64,000 nucleotides of DNA. It comes from Spirometra erinaceieuropaei (Eukaryota > Platyhelminthes > Cestoda > Diphyllobothriidea > Diphyllobothriidae). Made by a program: the position numbers and the translations under genes. The first letter of the stretch is position 1. Every line of letters begins with the position of its first letter. The stretch lies in NCBI GenBank assembly GCA_902702965.1, contig CACRXP010000400.1:86292-150291 (forward strand), given 5' to 3'. Under the pieces are notes generated by a model that worked only from the letters and a program-made list of their open reading frames with translations, did not search any database and was not told the DNA's origin. Positions 22,151 through 34,448 of the stretch are shown one piece after another.

Positions 22151-24485
22151 AAGATTTTTCATTTCGAAAATATTACTTATGCAGTTTTTTTAAAACTTAC
22201 TATTGTGCACCATATTTAAAGATGTTGTAAGTGGGAACTATTTTAAATCCAAATGTTTCCCTATTCTCGTGGATACATTAAAAAGTGAATGGAAATTTTT
22301 TACTGACTGAGCGGAAAACTGAATTTTTAATGCATGCTTTGCATAAAATATGATCGAAGTTTTAAGGGCATAGAAAACCATTAAGAAGAATTCATGCAAC
22401 ATTAGAAGTCATTTGTACAGAGAATGGCCTTGCGTGCGGCCTAGTAAAAGTTCTTTCAAAAGCCCGCATTCCGAAGTTATTGGATCATTGTTTAATTAAG
22501 CTGTTCGGTGATTAATTTAAAAACATCATTCAAGTTGTCTTATGGAAACAAAGACGTATTTTGGAACGTCGGGTGGCTTTTTATGAGTAAGAACACGTTC
22601 TGCAAAACATTGGCAATTTAATAGCACAAACAAGGCAATTGACACTTAAATGACGACGGATGTTTACAATAGAAATAATAAAATATCCGCAAATTTCAGA
22701 GATGACGCCTTACTACGACCGGCAAAAATGACTTAATTCAGGAGCGATCGTAACCGAATTGATGTTGTGGTTGGTTACACGGTTTCTTAGGTATATTAGA
22801 TCCAGATCAGTGAATTTATTCATGAAACGGCTGGTCAGACTTTTGCTGTAGTAATGTATCAATGAGAGGGTGTATGCTGTCTGCCCTGTTTAGAACATAG
22901 GCCACATTCCTGGTAGTGTTGTGTTAGTAAGGTTGCTACACATTTCGGTCAAATGATCTGTAAGCGTGTGCTAGGTCAGTATAAACAAAACATGGCGCTC
23001 TCAGCCTGCCAGGCGCTGGCATGTTCCTGAGACCTGGTTTTTCTGCCCGCGGATGCGTTTACGTTTCCTCAAGGTACACGGGTGATGAGAATTGCTGCCC
23101 AGTCATCCTTCCTGCTCTGGCCCCTGTTCGGGTATAGTTATCGTCATAAAACCTGTTGCTGTTGTTGGTCGGAACCTGATCATTTGCTGGGTGGACCAGG
23201 GCGTGTGTAGTGGGAGGCCGACGTGCAGGCTCGGCAGTGTTATCATCAATAATCGCCCTCCTCCGCCTCTGGTCTTTATGACTCTGTCTTGACATCGGTT
23301 CCAGGCCCAAGTCTACTATCACTTTAACCTAATGCGCACGCGAGTCACCGTCCCAGATCTCAGTAAAAAGCAGATCAGGCGGTGGACATCATGCAGCATG
23401 ACGGTCGAAATACTTTATTGTATTTCAAGGCAAAATAATTTAATGACAGCAAAAGTGACATCCACATAAGACACGTATAATTGGTGACTAGTTAATCCTT
23501 TGTCCGTAATTTCAAATTCCCGCATTGTATTTTTAGCAATACGATCGGAATTAGCGGACCAACGTCGACTTTGGACGTGCCGTACGTTGAGTGTCGGCGG
23601 AGAGGATTTACGACAACAGCAACACACAGGACGGACAGCAAGAAGACACAGAACATAGCAACATTGCTGTCAAATTTATTATCATACGCTGCCATTTGGC
23701 AAATGTCATCAGGGTAAATAAAAAAGCAACCAGATTCAACTTCCAAAAATAACGAACCTTGAGCATTGCGTCGCTGGTTAGAGTACATTTAGTCACGGAA
23801 CGGAAGGAAATTGCAAAACAATGGGAACGGTGAATAATAAGTGATGTTTGCAGTCACGCTGAATTTCGGGGTATATTTTTCGAGTTGAGTTGTTATCTAC
23901 CTGAAATGAGTACACGATAACGTTTCCGAACGCGATTCACTTTTTCAAGTTTTCAGCCCAGCTTTCGCCAGTGGAATAGATCTTATCGAAAGAAACTCGT
24001 CATTCGTCAGAAAGAGATCAACTATGCAACAACGAACCGGGGAAATCAAGCAGAAGAATTCTGCATAGCAAGGCAATACCGACATAATTGGCATTTTCAC
24101 AGTATCCAATTCCCAATGTCCTTGAGGGTTGTACGTTGATATTCAGTGACGTTGCCAGTAGGTGGGATTAGATGACAGAGTGTCGTACAGTAGGCGGTCC
24201 TTGGGTACTAAGTCAAATCTACCGTCATTGTGCATGTGCATATGCAATACGCATTCATTTTTTGTTTTCCAGTCGGCGGGTATATCTTCAGATATCATCT
24301 AATTACTGCCGTTTCTTGCTAATAGATGCAAATTGGGAAGGTTTTTGTGTAAAGCATTCACATCATCCCTTTAAAATATGGACCAGTGTAACCGGCGAAG
24401 TACGACGTGCGCTACAATGCAAGGTGAGTTTGCCACGGTGGTATGTGAATGAATTAGTTTATAGTGAGAGTAGAACTGCGCCGCA
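22150..24485 (-). repeat. Repeat Y plus repeat P, copy 3
   Basis: 22150-22975 matches Y at 10560-11370, and 22980-24485 is the longest reversed P copy. It aligns with most of 130-1600. The minus-strand frame keeps a hydrophobic FLLSVLCVAVVV start and the LYVSYVDVTF motif, but these lie in different frames (about 23600-23790 and 23415-23627), so this copy is frameshifted. A PLE 3' fragment interrupts it at about 24525. Confidence 0.7.
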
Positions 24486-24525
24486 TCTACCGAACTCCCA
24501 TTCCCCCAACGCTCCCGCATCAAAC

Positions 24526-25125
24526 AAGAATGGCCGAACACGCGGCAGCGGTGCGCAGAAATGACGCCAGCTCTCAAGTTGCGGCTCATTCGACGAGATC
24601 CGGCCACACATTCCAATTCGATGAGGCCGAAATTCTTGCAAGAGTTGACAACCGCGTGAACCGGGAGCTACTGAAATCATGGTTTACTGGCCCCCTGTCC
24701 ATCAACAAGTGCAACGATATTCCCACTCAATACTCCGTGCTAAAACTTCGCAAAGGCCGAGTAATAAGTCATGCCGGGATCGCAGAGGTGAACACTCTTC
24801 CCAACACCGGGGTCGGTACGTCAGATGGTCGAGCATTTAACACGACAAAATCCAACGCAAGTGATGAAATTGCAGCAATTATCGACTCGACAGTCGGCCA
24901 TCAAGCAGTGATCACACCAAGTGCGACGATCCCGGATGAAGGGGGGAGCCGTGAATGTTCAAAAGTATGCGGCAGCATGGCTACTACATCCTATAAATAC
25001 CGCAGCCCCTTGTGCAACAACCACCCATTTTTGCTTTTTTGTCTCTGATGATGGATTTGAGCAGGAATTGGAAACGCCAGGCTAATGAAACTCTTGGCCC
25101 ATCGATTGTGTCTCCTTCTTTAAAA
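24526..25125 (+). mobile_element. PLE1 3' fragment, upstream direct repeat
   Basis: This is 5'-truncated inside the endonuclease domain: it starts at the RMAEHAAAVRRND block and runs through SGHTFQFDEAEILAR and SINKCNDIPTQYSV to the end of the frame (stop near 25048) and the 3' tail. The stretch 24526-25388 is nearly identical to 26936-27798 (offset 2410 bp) and includes 263 bp of flanking P sequence. Direct repetition of the 3' end upstream of a longer copy is the known pseudo-LTR arrangement of Penelope elements. Confidence 0.8.
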
Positions 25126-25387
25126 CAATACTCAAATTTCACAAATAACCATCTTTGCAGAATTTGGCTCTGATATGTTGCTTTTAATGAGGGAACGGTA
25201 TTCAATTTCTAAGCATTGTAAACGCTGAATAACATGTGGTATTTACAGTCACGCTGATTTTTGGTATATTTTTGCAGTTGCCATCTACTTGCGATGACTG
25301 CAAACTATCGTCTCCGAATGTGATTCGCTTTCAAAATTTTGCATATTTGTTTTCACCAGTGAGATTGTTCTTATCGTAAACAAACTT

Positions 25388-27540
25388 GATTGCAGCAGTC
25401 GAATCAACCCTTTGTCGGACGGTGGCAACAGAGGAGACCAACAGGCTCATCCGACACCAAGTGTCGTCTCTCCTGATGGTCCACAGGCCGCGGGAAGTGC
25501 TTTCCAAGGTCGATCGTAATGCGCTTAGATAGCTCAAGGCCGACAACTACCTGGTCATCGTGCCAGCGGACAAAGGACGCGCCACAGTTGTACTGGACAG
25601 GACAGACTACCTTCAAAAAACCAAAGGTTTACTGGAGGACCGACAGATCTATGTCCCATGTGCAACGAACCCTTTAAAGGCGCTGACACGCGGAATTAAT
25701 GCTACGTTGTTGGCCTTGGAGAACTCAGGTGCAATAACACTGACTGACACACGCATGGCGAGACCCCAAGATACGGCTTTAGCCCGAGTCTATGCCCTCC
25801 TAAAGGTGCACAAAGTCGACGCTTCTCTCCGACCCATCGTGACGCTAAAAGAGACTCCAACGTACGGACTGGCTAAGCGGCTGTTCCGGCGTCTTAATTT
25901 CCTGACAGCTGAGTCAGAAACCACTGTCTCTTCGTCAGCACAATTCCTGGACAAACTCAAAGGGGTAAGCATCCATCCAAATGAGGTCATGATATATTTT
26001 GTTGTTACATCCCTTTTTACTTATATTCCCCAGGACCTGCCGATCGAGACAATTGAGCTGCTACTACAAAGCAAATACGATGAAACTGAGAACCGTCTAG
26101 GACACACCCAAGTACTTCAGCTCTTGAAGGTCTGTCTCATGACGTACTTCACTTTCGACGGGACATTCTGCGAACAGGCGAAGGGCACAACAATGGGTTC
26201 GCCGATTTCGGGATTCATCGCCGAAGCGGTTCTGCAACGGTTAGAGTCGCTGAGCTTCCAACACGATAGACCGAAATTCTGGGCCCGGTATGTGAATGAC
26301 ACCTTCGTCGTCATCGAACAGGATCAGGTGTTGACATTCCAGGAACATCTCAACGGCATCTTCCGAGATACTCAATTTACGATGGAGGAGGAAGAGAACA
26401 ATCAGCGGGCCCTTCTGGATGTCCTCGTATGCCGCAAAGTTTGTGGTGGACTAAAAACCAAAGTGTTCAGGAAAGCGATTAATACGATGCAAGTTCTGAA
26501 CTTCAACTGTAACCACCCAACCAGCCACAAACGCAGTTGTGTAAGGACGCTCCATCGGCGTGTCGAAACGCACTGCAGTGAGCCAGAAGACAAAATTGCT
26601 GAACTACAATACCTCCGACGGGTCTTCAAAGCCAATGCCTACCCGCGCAACTTCGTCGACCGATGCATACGCAAAAGGGACGAAAGGCATAACCGCACGC
26701 ACACCAAATCTTGCTGGGCTCTTCCGTATGTCAAGAACGTTTCTGAAGCTGTCGGCCGCCTTCTCGTACCAATAGGAGTTGAAGTTGCACAGAGACAAGA
26801 TGCAATAATCAGGCGTCTGGACATGAAGTCGAAAGACCCACTGCCACGGCTAGAAACGGCTGGAGTGGTTTATCGGATCTGGTACAGTTGCGGACAAAGC
26901 AAATACGTCGGACAAACCGGAAGACAGCTCCGAACGAGAATGGCCGAACACGCGGCAGGGGTGCGCAGAAATGACGCCAGCTCTCAAGTTGCGGCTCATT
27001 CGACGAGATCCGGCCACACATTCCAATTCGATGAGACCGAAATTCTAGCAAGAGTTGACAACCGCGTGAACCGGGAGCTATTGAAATCATGGATTACTGG
27101 CCCCCAGTCCATCAACAAGTGCAACGATATTCCCACTCAATACTCCGTGCTAAAACTTCGCATAGGCCGAGTAATAAGTCATGCGGGGACCGCAGATGTG
27201 AACACTTTTCCCAACACCGGGGTCGGTACGTCAGATGGTCGAGCATTCATCACGCCAACATCCAACGCAAGTGATGAAATTGCAGCAATTATCGACTCGA
27301 CAGTCGGCCATCAAGCAGTGATCACACCAAGTGCGACGATCCCGGATGAAGGGGGGAGCCGTGAATGTTCAAAAGTATGCGGCAGCATGGCTACTACATC
27401 CTATAAATACCGCAGCCCCTTGTGCAACAACCACCCATTTTTGCTTTTTTGTCTCTGATGATGGATTTGAGCAGGAATTGGAAACGCCAGGCTAATGAAA
27501 CTCTTGGCCCATCGATTGTGTCTCCTTCTTTAAAACAATA
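25388..27540 (+). mobile_element. PLE1, longest Penelope-like copy (reverse transcriptase plus GIY-YIG)
   Basis: An open frame of 632 codons (25560-27458) holds the PLE reverse transcriptase. LKVHK..LRPIV is at residues 81-94, motif B MGSPISGFIAEAVLQRLE at 212-229 and motif C at 243-251. The linker SHKRSCVRTL..R and the GIY-YIG endonuclease follow (GVVY 435-438, YVG 449-451, arginine 460, EH 463-464, asparagine 519). The frame continues upstream (VATEETNRLIRHQ, then VLSKVDRNALR) but is cut by TAG at 25530-25532. Catalytic residues are lost. Motif A reads YFVVTSLF where SFDVTSLF is expected. Motif C reads YVNDTF instead of YVDDTF. One cysteine of the endonuclease CxxC pair is tryptophan-tyrosine (IWYSC). 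The N-terminus is missing. It is a dead but recent-looking copy inserted in repeat P. Confidence 0.9.
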
Positions 27541-29220
27541 CTCAAATTTCACAAATAACCATCTTTGCAGAATTTGGCTCTGATATGTTGCTTTTAATGA
27601 GGGAACGGTATTCAATTTCTAAGCATTGTAAACGCTGAATAACATGTGGTATTTACAGTCACGCTGATTTTTGGTATATTTTTGCAGTTGCCATCTACTT
27701 GCGATGACTGCAAACTATCGTCTCCGAATGTGATTCGCTTTCAAAATTTTGCATATATGTTTTCACCAGTGAGATGGTTCTTATAGTCAACAAACTTACC
27801 TTTAATCATAAAGAGATCAAATATGCAACAGCGAAACGGGAAATCATGCAGAATCATTCTGCATTGCAAATCGATCATGTTGTTCGCAAATCGTTGCCGC
27901 ATAATTGAAATCCTTAACAATAAACAATTCCGAATGTTCTTAATGGTCGTAGGTTGATTTTCAGCGACTTGGTCAGTAGATAGGTTTAGAGTACTGAGTG
28001 TCGTGCAGTAGACGGTCCTTACGATCTATGTCAAATCTAGCGTCATTTTGCATGTGCTTATGAAATACTCAGGGATTTTTTACTCTCTAATCAGTGAGTA
28101 TATCTTCAGATATCCTCTTTATGTTGCCGTAACTTGCTAATATATGTAACTTGGTGATGCTTGACTGTAAGGCATTCACATCATGCCTTTGACTATTAGA
28201 CCACTGCTTCCGACCGTGTACGTCATGTGCTAAAGAATAAGTTGAGTTTGCCACGGTGGCATGTGAATGAATTAGTTTATTATTTATTAGTTTAGTGTAG
28301 ATCTGCGCTGCTTATACCGCACTCCTCCTCCCTTCCCCCTTCCTCACCCAAAATCGTCAACAAGACATAGTCAAGAAGACCGGAGGGGGGAGAGGTTGCA
28401 GCTGGCTGGTACGGTTGGACCTGCACCAATGCGTACTACCAAACCCCTGATACAAACAAATACTTAACCAGAGTTCTAACCAACAGCAAGGTCACAGCGG
28501 GTCAGAGTGACGATGAGGATGACTGGGCGGCATCATAACGGCTTGCAGATCCTGACACAGGAGATGCTGACAATTGAGATTCGAAAATGCAAGAGATCGG
28601 CGTCCAAAATCTGAGCAATATGAAGGGCTCATCGGATCAGTGGAGTTGAGTGGCTGATGTATCGGTGGGCTTAGTCGGCTCTCCATTTTTAAAAGGGTTT
28701 TGTACAAATATTCGACTAGAATTCTGCGTAAAAGGCCGAATCTGTTGAAACTAGTCCGATCGTTTTTATTGTTTTGCTGCATTCGCATTCTGGCCATTGT
28801 CTGAAAATGTAGGCGTCCCCAGCCTTGTGTGTCTTGAGCTGAATGCCAGTCTAAACCGCTTTGAGCGAATTAATGTACGAATAATGCCGGCGTATCTTGC
28901 TAACATATGTAACTTGGTGAGGTTTGATTGTAAGGCATTCACATCATGCCTTTGACTATTGGACCACCACTGCCGACCTGTGGGCTTGATCGGCTCTCCC
29001 TTTTTAAAGGGATTTGTGCAAAATGTCGACTAACATTTTCCGTAAACAGCCCAATCCGTTAAACATAGCCCGACCGTTTTTTAGTAATTAGCTGTCCTTG
29101 CCTTCTTGCCGTTGTCTGTTAAGGTAGGCGGCCCCAGCCTTGTGTGTTTTAAGCTGAATGCCGGTCTACTGTATTTGTACACCTCTTTGAGCGAATTAGT
29201 CGACGGAACGTGCATATCTG
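27540..29220 (-). repeat. Repeat P, rearranged copy
   Basis: 27540-28310 continues the P copy interrupted by PLE1. The terminal part of P then occurs twice, at about 28600-28880 and 28975-29220, separated by a second copy (28885-28970) of the internal stretch at 28130-28220. Landmarks are gggcttagtcggctctccat and its sister gggcttgatcggctctccct. Confidence 0.65.
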
Positions 29221-30360
29221 GCATGATTAAGCTGTCTATGGCCGTCTTTTTTGGTCCTGATGAATGTACTGACGTAGGACTTTATGGGCAGCAGGAAGGT
29301 TCGAATGCGTGTTGATAGAGGTGGCATCTAAATGCCAAATAGCAATTGTTAGACCGTTTCAAATTGAAGTGCCCTACAATGATAGAGTTTGCGATGTGAC
29401 GGGATAGTGAATTAAATGTGCGATGAGTGCCAGCGTGGCGTATCGGATGATCGTACCTTCGTCAGAAGCCGGAGGCAGATCCTACAGTTGGAGTCACGAA
29501 GCCCCTGTGCAAGAGACAGAACCAATACGGCATTCTTTGGCAGCAATTTCAATGAAGACTTTTCGAGGACTGAATGCGTAACGCAGATGACTAATTCAAA
29601 TTCAAGATGGTCTACACCTGAGATTGGGTGTAGCAGGCTGATAACGCAAATGTTCTCTTTTGCACTCTAAGAACCTTCTGTGCTAAATTAGGATTAAACC
29701 TACTCCTGCGATCACAGCATATGGAGTGCACGTGTGTGTGTTGTGCACGTATTTCTACATCGCGCTGTTCGAATTCATATGGGTAGTACTTTTGACCTCC
29801 GTCAAACCCACGAACTGTCGTGTGTATTAATTTGAATAAAGAGATATCATCTGCTTCGTAGTTCATATGCAGGCTTCAAACGGCTTCTGAAGGTCTCTGT
29901 TTAGTGGTTTTGTCAGTTGGCTGCAGGTGCATTTTCGTGTATGTTAGTATAAAAGTATAAAGCAGTTTGTTTGACATATCCACAACATGTTCACCTATCT
30001 GAATGCCTAGTGTTTTTTGAGAAAAAATCTGAAGTAAACGGTGAATCACAAGTAACTTCATTACGAAATCAGATCCCGTCAAGTCAGAATTTTGCACCCT
30101 TTAACAAGACATAGAGAGAGAGAGATAACATGTCATTCTGTTTAGGGCAGGTGACAATGGGGTAACATGCACATATATCCGCAGGTATATGCGCAGATTG
30201 TGATAAACAGCAGAGATAAAGTTGACATGATTGACCATATCTGGGTGAGATGTGTTGGTAAGATATGGCTATGCAGTCGCACCAGACGGACACAACACGG
30301 TCGACAGAACCTGATCGGTAATCGCCCATCTGTCATATGTACATTGCTAAGAGAAGTGCA
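29220..30360. other. Unassigned DNA
   Basis: I recognise no gene here. Around 30305-30340 lies the motif gatcggtaatcgcccatctg, which also occurs near 19286 and, diverged, near 1880 and 36255, beside PLE ends or TA tracts. Confidence 0.5.
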
Positions 30361-30379
30361 GATGTGCGTCGCCGGACAT

Positions 30380-30475
30380 TAATGAGAAGTAAGGCGATCT
30401 CGGGAACCATGGTTTTACTGTTCTGAGGTTTAAAAAGCCAGCAACCTTCCAGCGTCGGAGGTGAGGGTGGTATTG
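30380..30475 (-). mobile_element. PLE2 3' tail, inverted partner
   Basis: The reverse complement reads cacctccgacgctggaaggt, then aacagtaaaaccatggttcc and cgagatcgcctt. It matches the 3' end at 31215-31295 (cacctccgacgacggaag, cagtaaaactatggttcc, cgacatcgcctt). It points away from the PLE2 coding piece beside it, giving a head-to-head pair. Confidence 0.75.
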
Positions 30476-30486
30476 GGGAAAGAGGC

Positions 30487-31300
30487 AAACAACTACAGAA
30501 CCGTGTTGGAGAACACATGTTGACAGTAAGGCGAATGGACCCTTTGTCTCTGGTGGCCGAACACTGCGCCAATTCCGGACACACGTTCGCCTTTCAGCAC
30601 GCCAAATTTCTAGGCCGGCGAAACCGCCGTATGTCCAGGGAAACAATCGAGACTTGGCACGCGGGGAGAACCCCCATCAACCGTTTTGTGGCTCTTGACG
30701 CTGCCTACCATGCCCTTCGGACGCAGCGCAGTAAACATATGAGCAGACGTGCAGCCAGGCTAAACATGAATCCAGACATGAGCGAGTCCATTCCGGATAC
30801 ACATTCAGCCACCTCTCAACCAGGTTCCGACGAAGGCGCAGAGCTCACCACAGCCGGTCCATCTACTAGTCCGTTGGACGAGAAAACGGACAGCCGTTGC
30901 GGCGTAAACAAGATTGCCAGGCTTGGACGTCAGCAACGGTCAACAACGGTACGAACGACGGCAACGGCTGCACCGGCCGCCGATGAAGATTAAGTACATG
31001 CCGCCACCCCCTCTCCCTCCCCGCGCCCACCACAGTCCCTGTGTGCATGCGGCTGGTGACCACTAAAGCTGAACCACCACTCCCGCATCCAGCGAAAAGA
31101 GGCTCTAGGACTCCCTCTCCGCCCATTCTACCCTGCCGCCCTGACATCCTATTTAAGAAAACCCCTCTTGACATGACTTTCACCCACCTATAAATACTGC
31201 AAGGCGCGATACGACACTCACCTCCGACGACGGAAGCTTGTTTGCTTTTGAAAGGCCAGGACAGTAAAACTATGGTTCCCGACATCGCCTTTTCTTCTCA
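30487..31300 (+). mobile_element. PLE2 C-terminal fragment with complete 3' end
   Basis: The frame opens inside the GIY-YIG domain (KQLQNRVGEHMLTVRRMDPL). It continues VAEHCANSGHTFAFQHAKFL, then IETWHAGRTPINRFVALDAA and YHALR, the usual PLE C-terminal end. A low-complexity tail encoded to 30993 follows. The 3' untranslated region has the tataaatactgcaagg and ccgacgacggaag landmarks and ends near 31295. It is 5'-truncated between the YVGETG motif and the catalytic arginine block. Confidence 0.8.
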
Positions 31301-31459
31301 TATACATTCATATATTAATAAGAAAGGTGAAATTTTTTAGGAAACAGCAAAATTTTATTGTGAATTTTCGAGACTGGTTCCCCTGCTCGTCTTCAGACAA
31401 CGGGCGTGCAGAAACAATTAACTTCTAGACTGAATCTGGCCATAGGATTCCAGGATTGA

Positions 31460-32065
31460 CTAAGTTCGTCATCTCGGGATTGGTTGAGTCAGTTTAAATC
31501 TGTACTTAACGATTTTGTATGTGGCAACTAAATCGATATGCCGGTTGATGCATGCCTCATTTGAGTGCATTGCCTCCAGAAATTCGTGGTTTTTCCTTGT
31601 TTGGCAGGCGCCAACATTGCGAGTGTTTTCCCATGCGAATTTATGCCCAGAGTCCAATGTGTGCATGACCACCTGGATTAGATGGTCGCGTATCTTCACC
31701 GCTAACTGATGCTCATGTAGACGGATTGAGACAGATTTCCCAGTTTGGCCACAATAAACGGCGTCACAACTAGAACATGGGATTTTGTAGACAACACCTT
31801 TTCTCCCGAGGTAGCTGAGGTAGGGTTTACAAGCTGTGTGCGTAAGGTAGTTGCCGGCTGGTGTGCTACGTGTATCTGGTACTTTTTCAATTGTCCATAG
31901 TTGAGGATAACACTATGGACGCTTGTTGCCAGGCAACCATCGGTCAATTTCTGTATTCTCACGTCCAGAAACGGCAAGCTGTCTCCAATTGCCTCTTCGC
32001 GGGTAAACTGTATGTCATATATGCGTGGAACGTGTGAAATAATGGCCCGGCAGTTCAGCCGCATG
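31460..32065 (-). mobile_element. PLE3 fragment: connector plus GIY-YIG endonuclease
   Basis: On the minus strand the order is EEAIGDSLPFLDVRI, IHVAHQPATTLRTQLVNP, GVVYKIPCSSCDAVYCGQTG, SIRLHEHQLAV, LDSGHKFAWENTRNV and ACINRHIDLVATYKIV. This is the PLE segment after the reverse transcriptase. It contains the post-motif C block FLDV, the VAHxP linker and a well-kept GIY-YIG domain (VVY...YCG, arginine, EH, asparagine). Frames change near 31700-31820 and between the first two blocks, where the SHKRSC segment is deleted. It abuts the opposite-strand PLE4 piece. Confidence 0.8.
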
Positions 32066-32815
32066 GGTATTCACGTTGCACACAAACCGGCATATTCACT
32101 ACGCGCAGCACTAACTCGAGTCAATGATCCCATCCCCAAAGAGCAACAAACGAATGTAATTCATCGCATGCCGTGTGCTAATTGATCTTGCGTGTGTGTT
32201 GGCCATACACGTCGATGCCTGGGCACCCGCATCAACGAACACAAACTACTTATCCGTCAGCGAGACCCCCTGTCCCTCGTCTTTGCCCATGCACTTGAGT
32301 ACGAACACCGATTCAATTGGGATGGCACTGAGGTCGTCGCCATGGCTAACACAAAGCGTGATAGGGAATTTCTCGATGCTTGGTACTCCCATGCGGGTAG
32401 TATCAACCGCCACGTTGACTTAGATGCCCATTACGAGGGTCTACGTTCACGAATGACTGCCCCCTGCCCTAATCACGCATCAACGACCGCGAATACAGCC
32501 GCCCGAATTCCAAATGATTCACCACCCACCCTCCCCCTCCAGCACGGTGCGCCGTAATTGTTCCGTCTCCTCTCCCTTCCCCGCCCCTCACTCAGTGACC
32601 TACCATGACGTCGGGAGCCCACCCCACCCCTCTCTCATACGTCAGTGGTCTGTTCTGTCCTATCACACCAACTGGTCTTCTGTGACAACATAACTTTCTC
32701 CCTCGTTTTCCATTGCGTCTGACGACGGGTTGGTGTCACCAGCTCGAAAATTCACGAGTACAACTCAACTTTTCCGAAGAGCCTCTTCTATTTTTCATAT
32801 ATATTTATATATTTC
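32040..32815 (+). mobile_element. PLE4 C-terminal fragment with 3' end
   Basis: The blocks are IMARQFSRMGIHVAHKPAYS, PIPKEQQTNVIHRMPCAN, a TGA stop near 32185, VGHTRRCLGTRINEHKLL, DPLSLVFAHALEYEHRFNWD and AGSINRHVDLDAHYEGLRS. The stop falls within the CxxC part of the GIY-YIG domain and the tyrosine of YVG is cysteine (CVG). The tail has cgtctgacgacgggttggtg, then cgaaaattcacgagtacaac and an A/T-rich end at about 32815. Same family as 56275-57490. Confidence 0.8.
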
Positions 32816-32819
32816 ATCG

Positions 32820-33640
32820 TAGGGGGCACTCACCTATCTTTCATACGCAACTCACTCGTTCCATTGTGCCTTATAGACTCTATGTCGAGCTCAACCAGCA
32901 GCTGCACAACGGCGCATTACCGACAAATCAAGTTAGACTGAAATGGCTCGAAATTGCCATTCCAGTCTCCTGCGTAGAATACGCGAGGCAGTCAAATTGT
33001 GAAACATCCCACAACAAACTTATATTCCTTTGTCAATGCTGCTTATATACCATGATGGTGTGAATATGTTCCGTACGAATTGGCTGTGGGCCCTTCTACT
33101 TTCACCGTGAAAGTTGTGCATGTCGCCATCATCCGACCGCTGAAAATGCTCGAATTTTCATAGGTGAACGTACACCAGCAGTGCACCTTTTGTCTCAAAC
33201 ACATTGTCGGTCAGATTCCAATTAAGGATCAGCAATGGTAATCTTGTGGTCTCACCCATTCATATGCAGCCTACGTCCCTATATGCGTGTAGTGGCTGAC
33301 TTTCCAGTTTGACCTCAGTAAACCACGTTTCAGTTGTCACAGAAAATCTTGTGGAGAAAATCTACCTTGTCAGTATAGCGTGCCCTATCCTCAGGATGTA
33401 AAATGTGGTTGCTTAACGTGGTTGTTATTTGGGGCGCGGCCAACGAATTCAAGCATGAAAGTGCTCCACACGTTATCGTTTCCTGTTTTTAATCGGAAAG
33501 GTTAACTTCCTTTGTATTCTATTAATTCATATTTTCACATTTACAGGCGCGCATAAAATCTGGTGTGTCCTATATTCGGAAAAGAGTCTGAACAAGTCAT
33601 ATATTTTTACTTGGAAACCACCGCTATCTGAGTGGTGTTT
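32820..33640. other. Unassigned DNA
   Basis: Only short frames are present. No homology to other parts of the window was noticed. Confidence 0.5.
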
Positions 33641-34200
33641 TACTCGTTTGGGAAGGCTGGCATGAGTAACCCACAAATAAGCAGTAGGGTGAATGCTCGT
33701 ATAAGGTATGAAAACTTCCGCATACGCTTGCTTGCAGTAAGTTTATGCATGAAGTGCCTGGTTAGTCTTTTGCTGTTGGAAGATATCATGTAAAGGGTGT
33801 TTGCTGTCTGCCCATTCCTGGTAGTAAGGTTGTGGAACATTTCCGTCAAATGGTGTGTAAGCGTGTGTAAGCAAACCATGACCCTTGCAGTCCATGAAGC
33901 ACTGGCAGTTTACTGTCACCTAGTTTTCCTGCCCGTAGATGAGCTGAAGTTGCCTCTAGGTACAAGTGTGATGAGCCTAGCTGTCCAGTCATCCTTCCTG
34001 CTCTGGCCCCTCTGTTGGGTTATTGTTGTCGTTATGGCTGTTGTTGTTGTTGTTGTTGGTGTTGTTGTTGTTGATCGAAACCTGGTCATTTGATGTGTGG
34101 ACAAGGGCGTGTGGAGTGAAAAGCCAACGTGCGGGCTCGTCTGTGCCATCATCTATCTGCGTCCTCTTGCACTTGTTTCGCAGTTATTCTGCCGTTGCGT
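33640..34200 (-). repeat. Repeat Y/P, diverged copy with GTT-rich tract
   Basis: The left part (33640-33880) matches the Y/P junction region and keeps the minus-strand reading NSKRLTRHFMHKL, comparable to YSKSLTGRFMYK at 11115-11354. The right part has the ctgtccagtcatccttcctg block. A (GTT)n-like tract is expanded at about 34038-34072. Confidence 0.6.
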
Positions 34201-34448
34201 TTCGTAGCTGCGTGGAATTCGGCTCTTCAGTGGGCCCCTCTGCGTTGTCTATGCGGTTTCTGGTATAAGAACTTCAATGAATAGTCACGAGGATAATCAA
34301 GTACAATGGGCATAACGTAAGTATTTCACAGTAGTTGACTGTCTCCGACTCGCATGTTCATTGAAACTTCGTTTCTTAACCAAATCAGTAATGTTCCGGG
34401 GAGTTGACTTGAAGTACTGCACTGAGTAATCTGAAATTATTCGCTTCA

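Noticed and set aside
29612..29866. Minus-strand frame with YEADDISLF, resembling the YADD motif of LINE reverse transcriptases
   Set aside because: The motif has an extra residue and none of the surrounding reverse-transcriptase blocks are present, so chance is likely.
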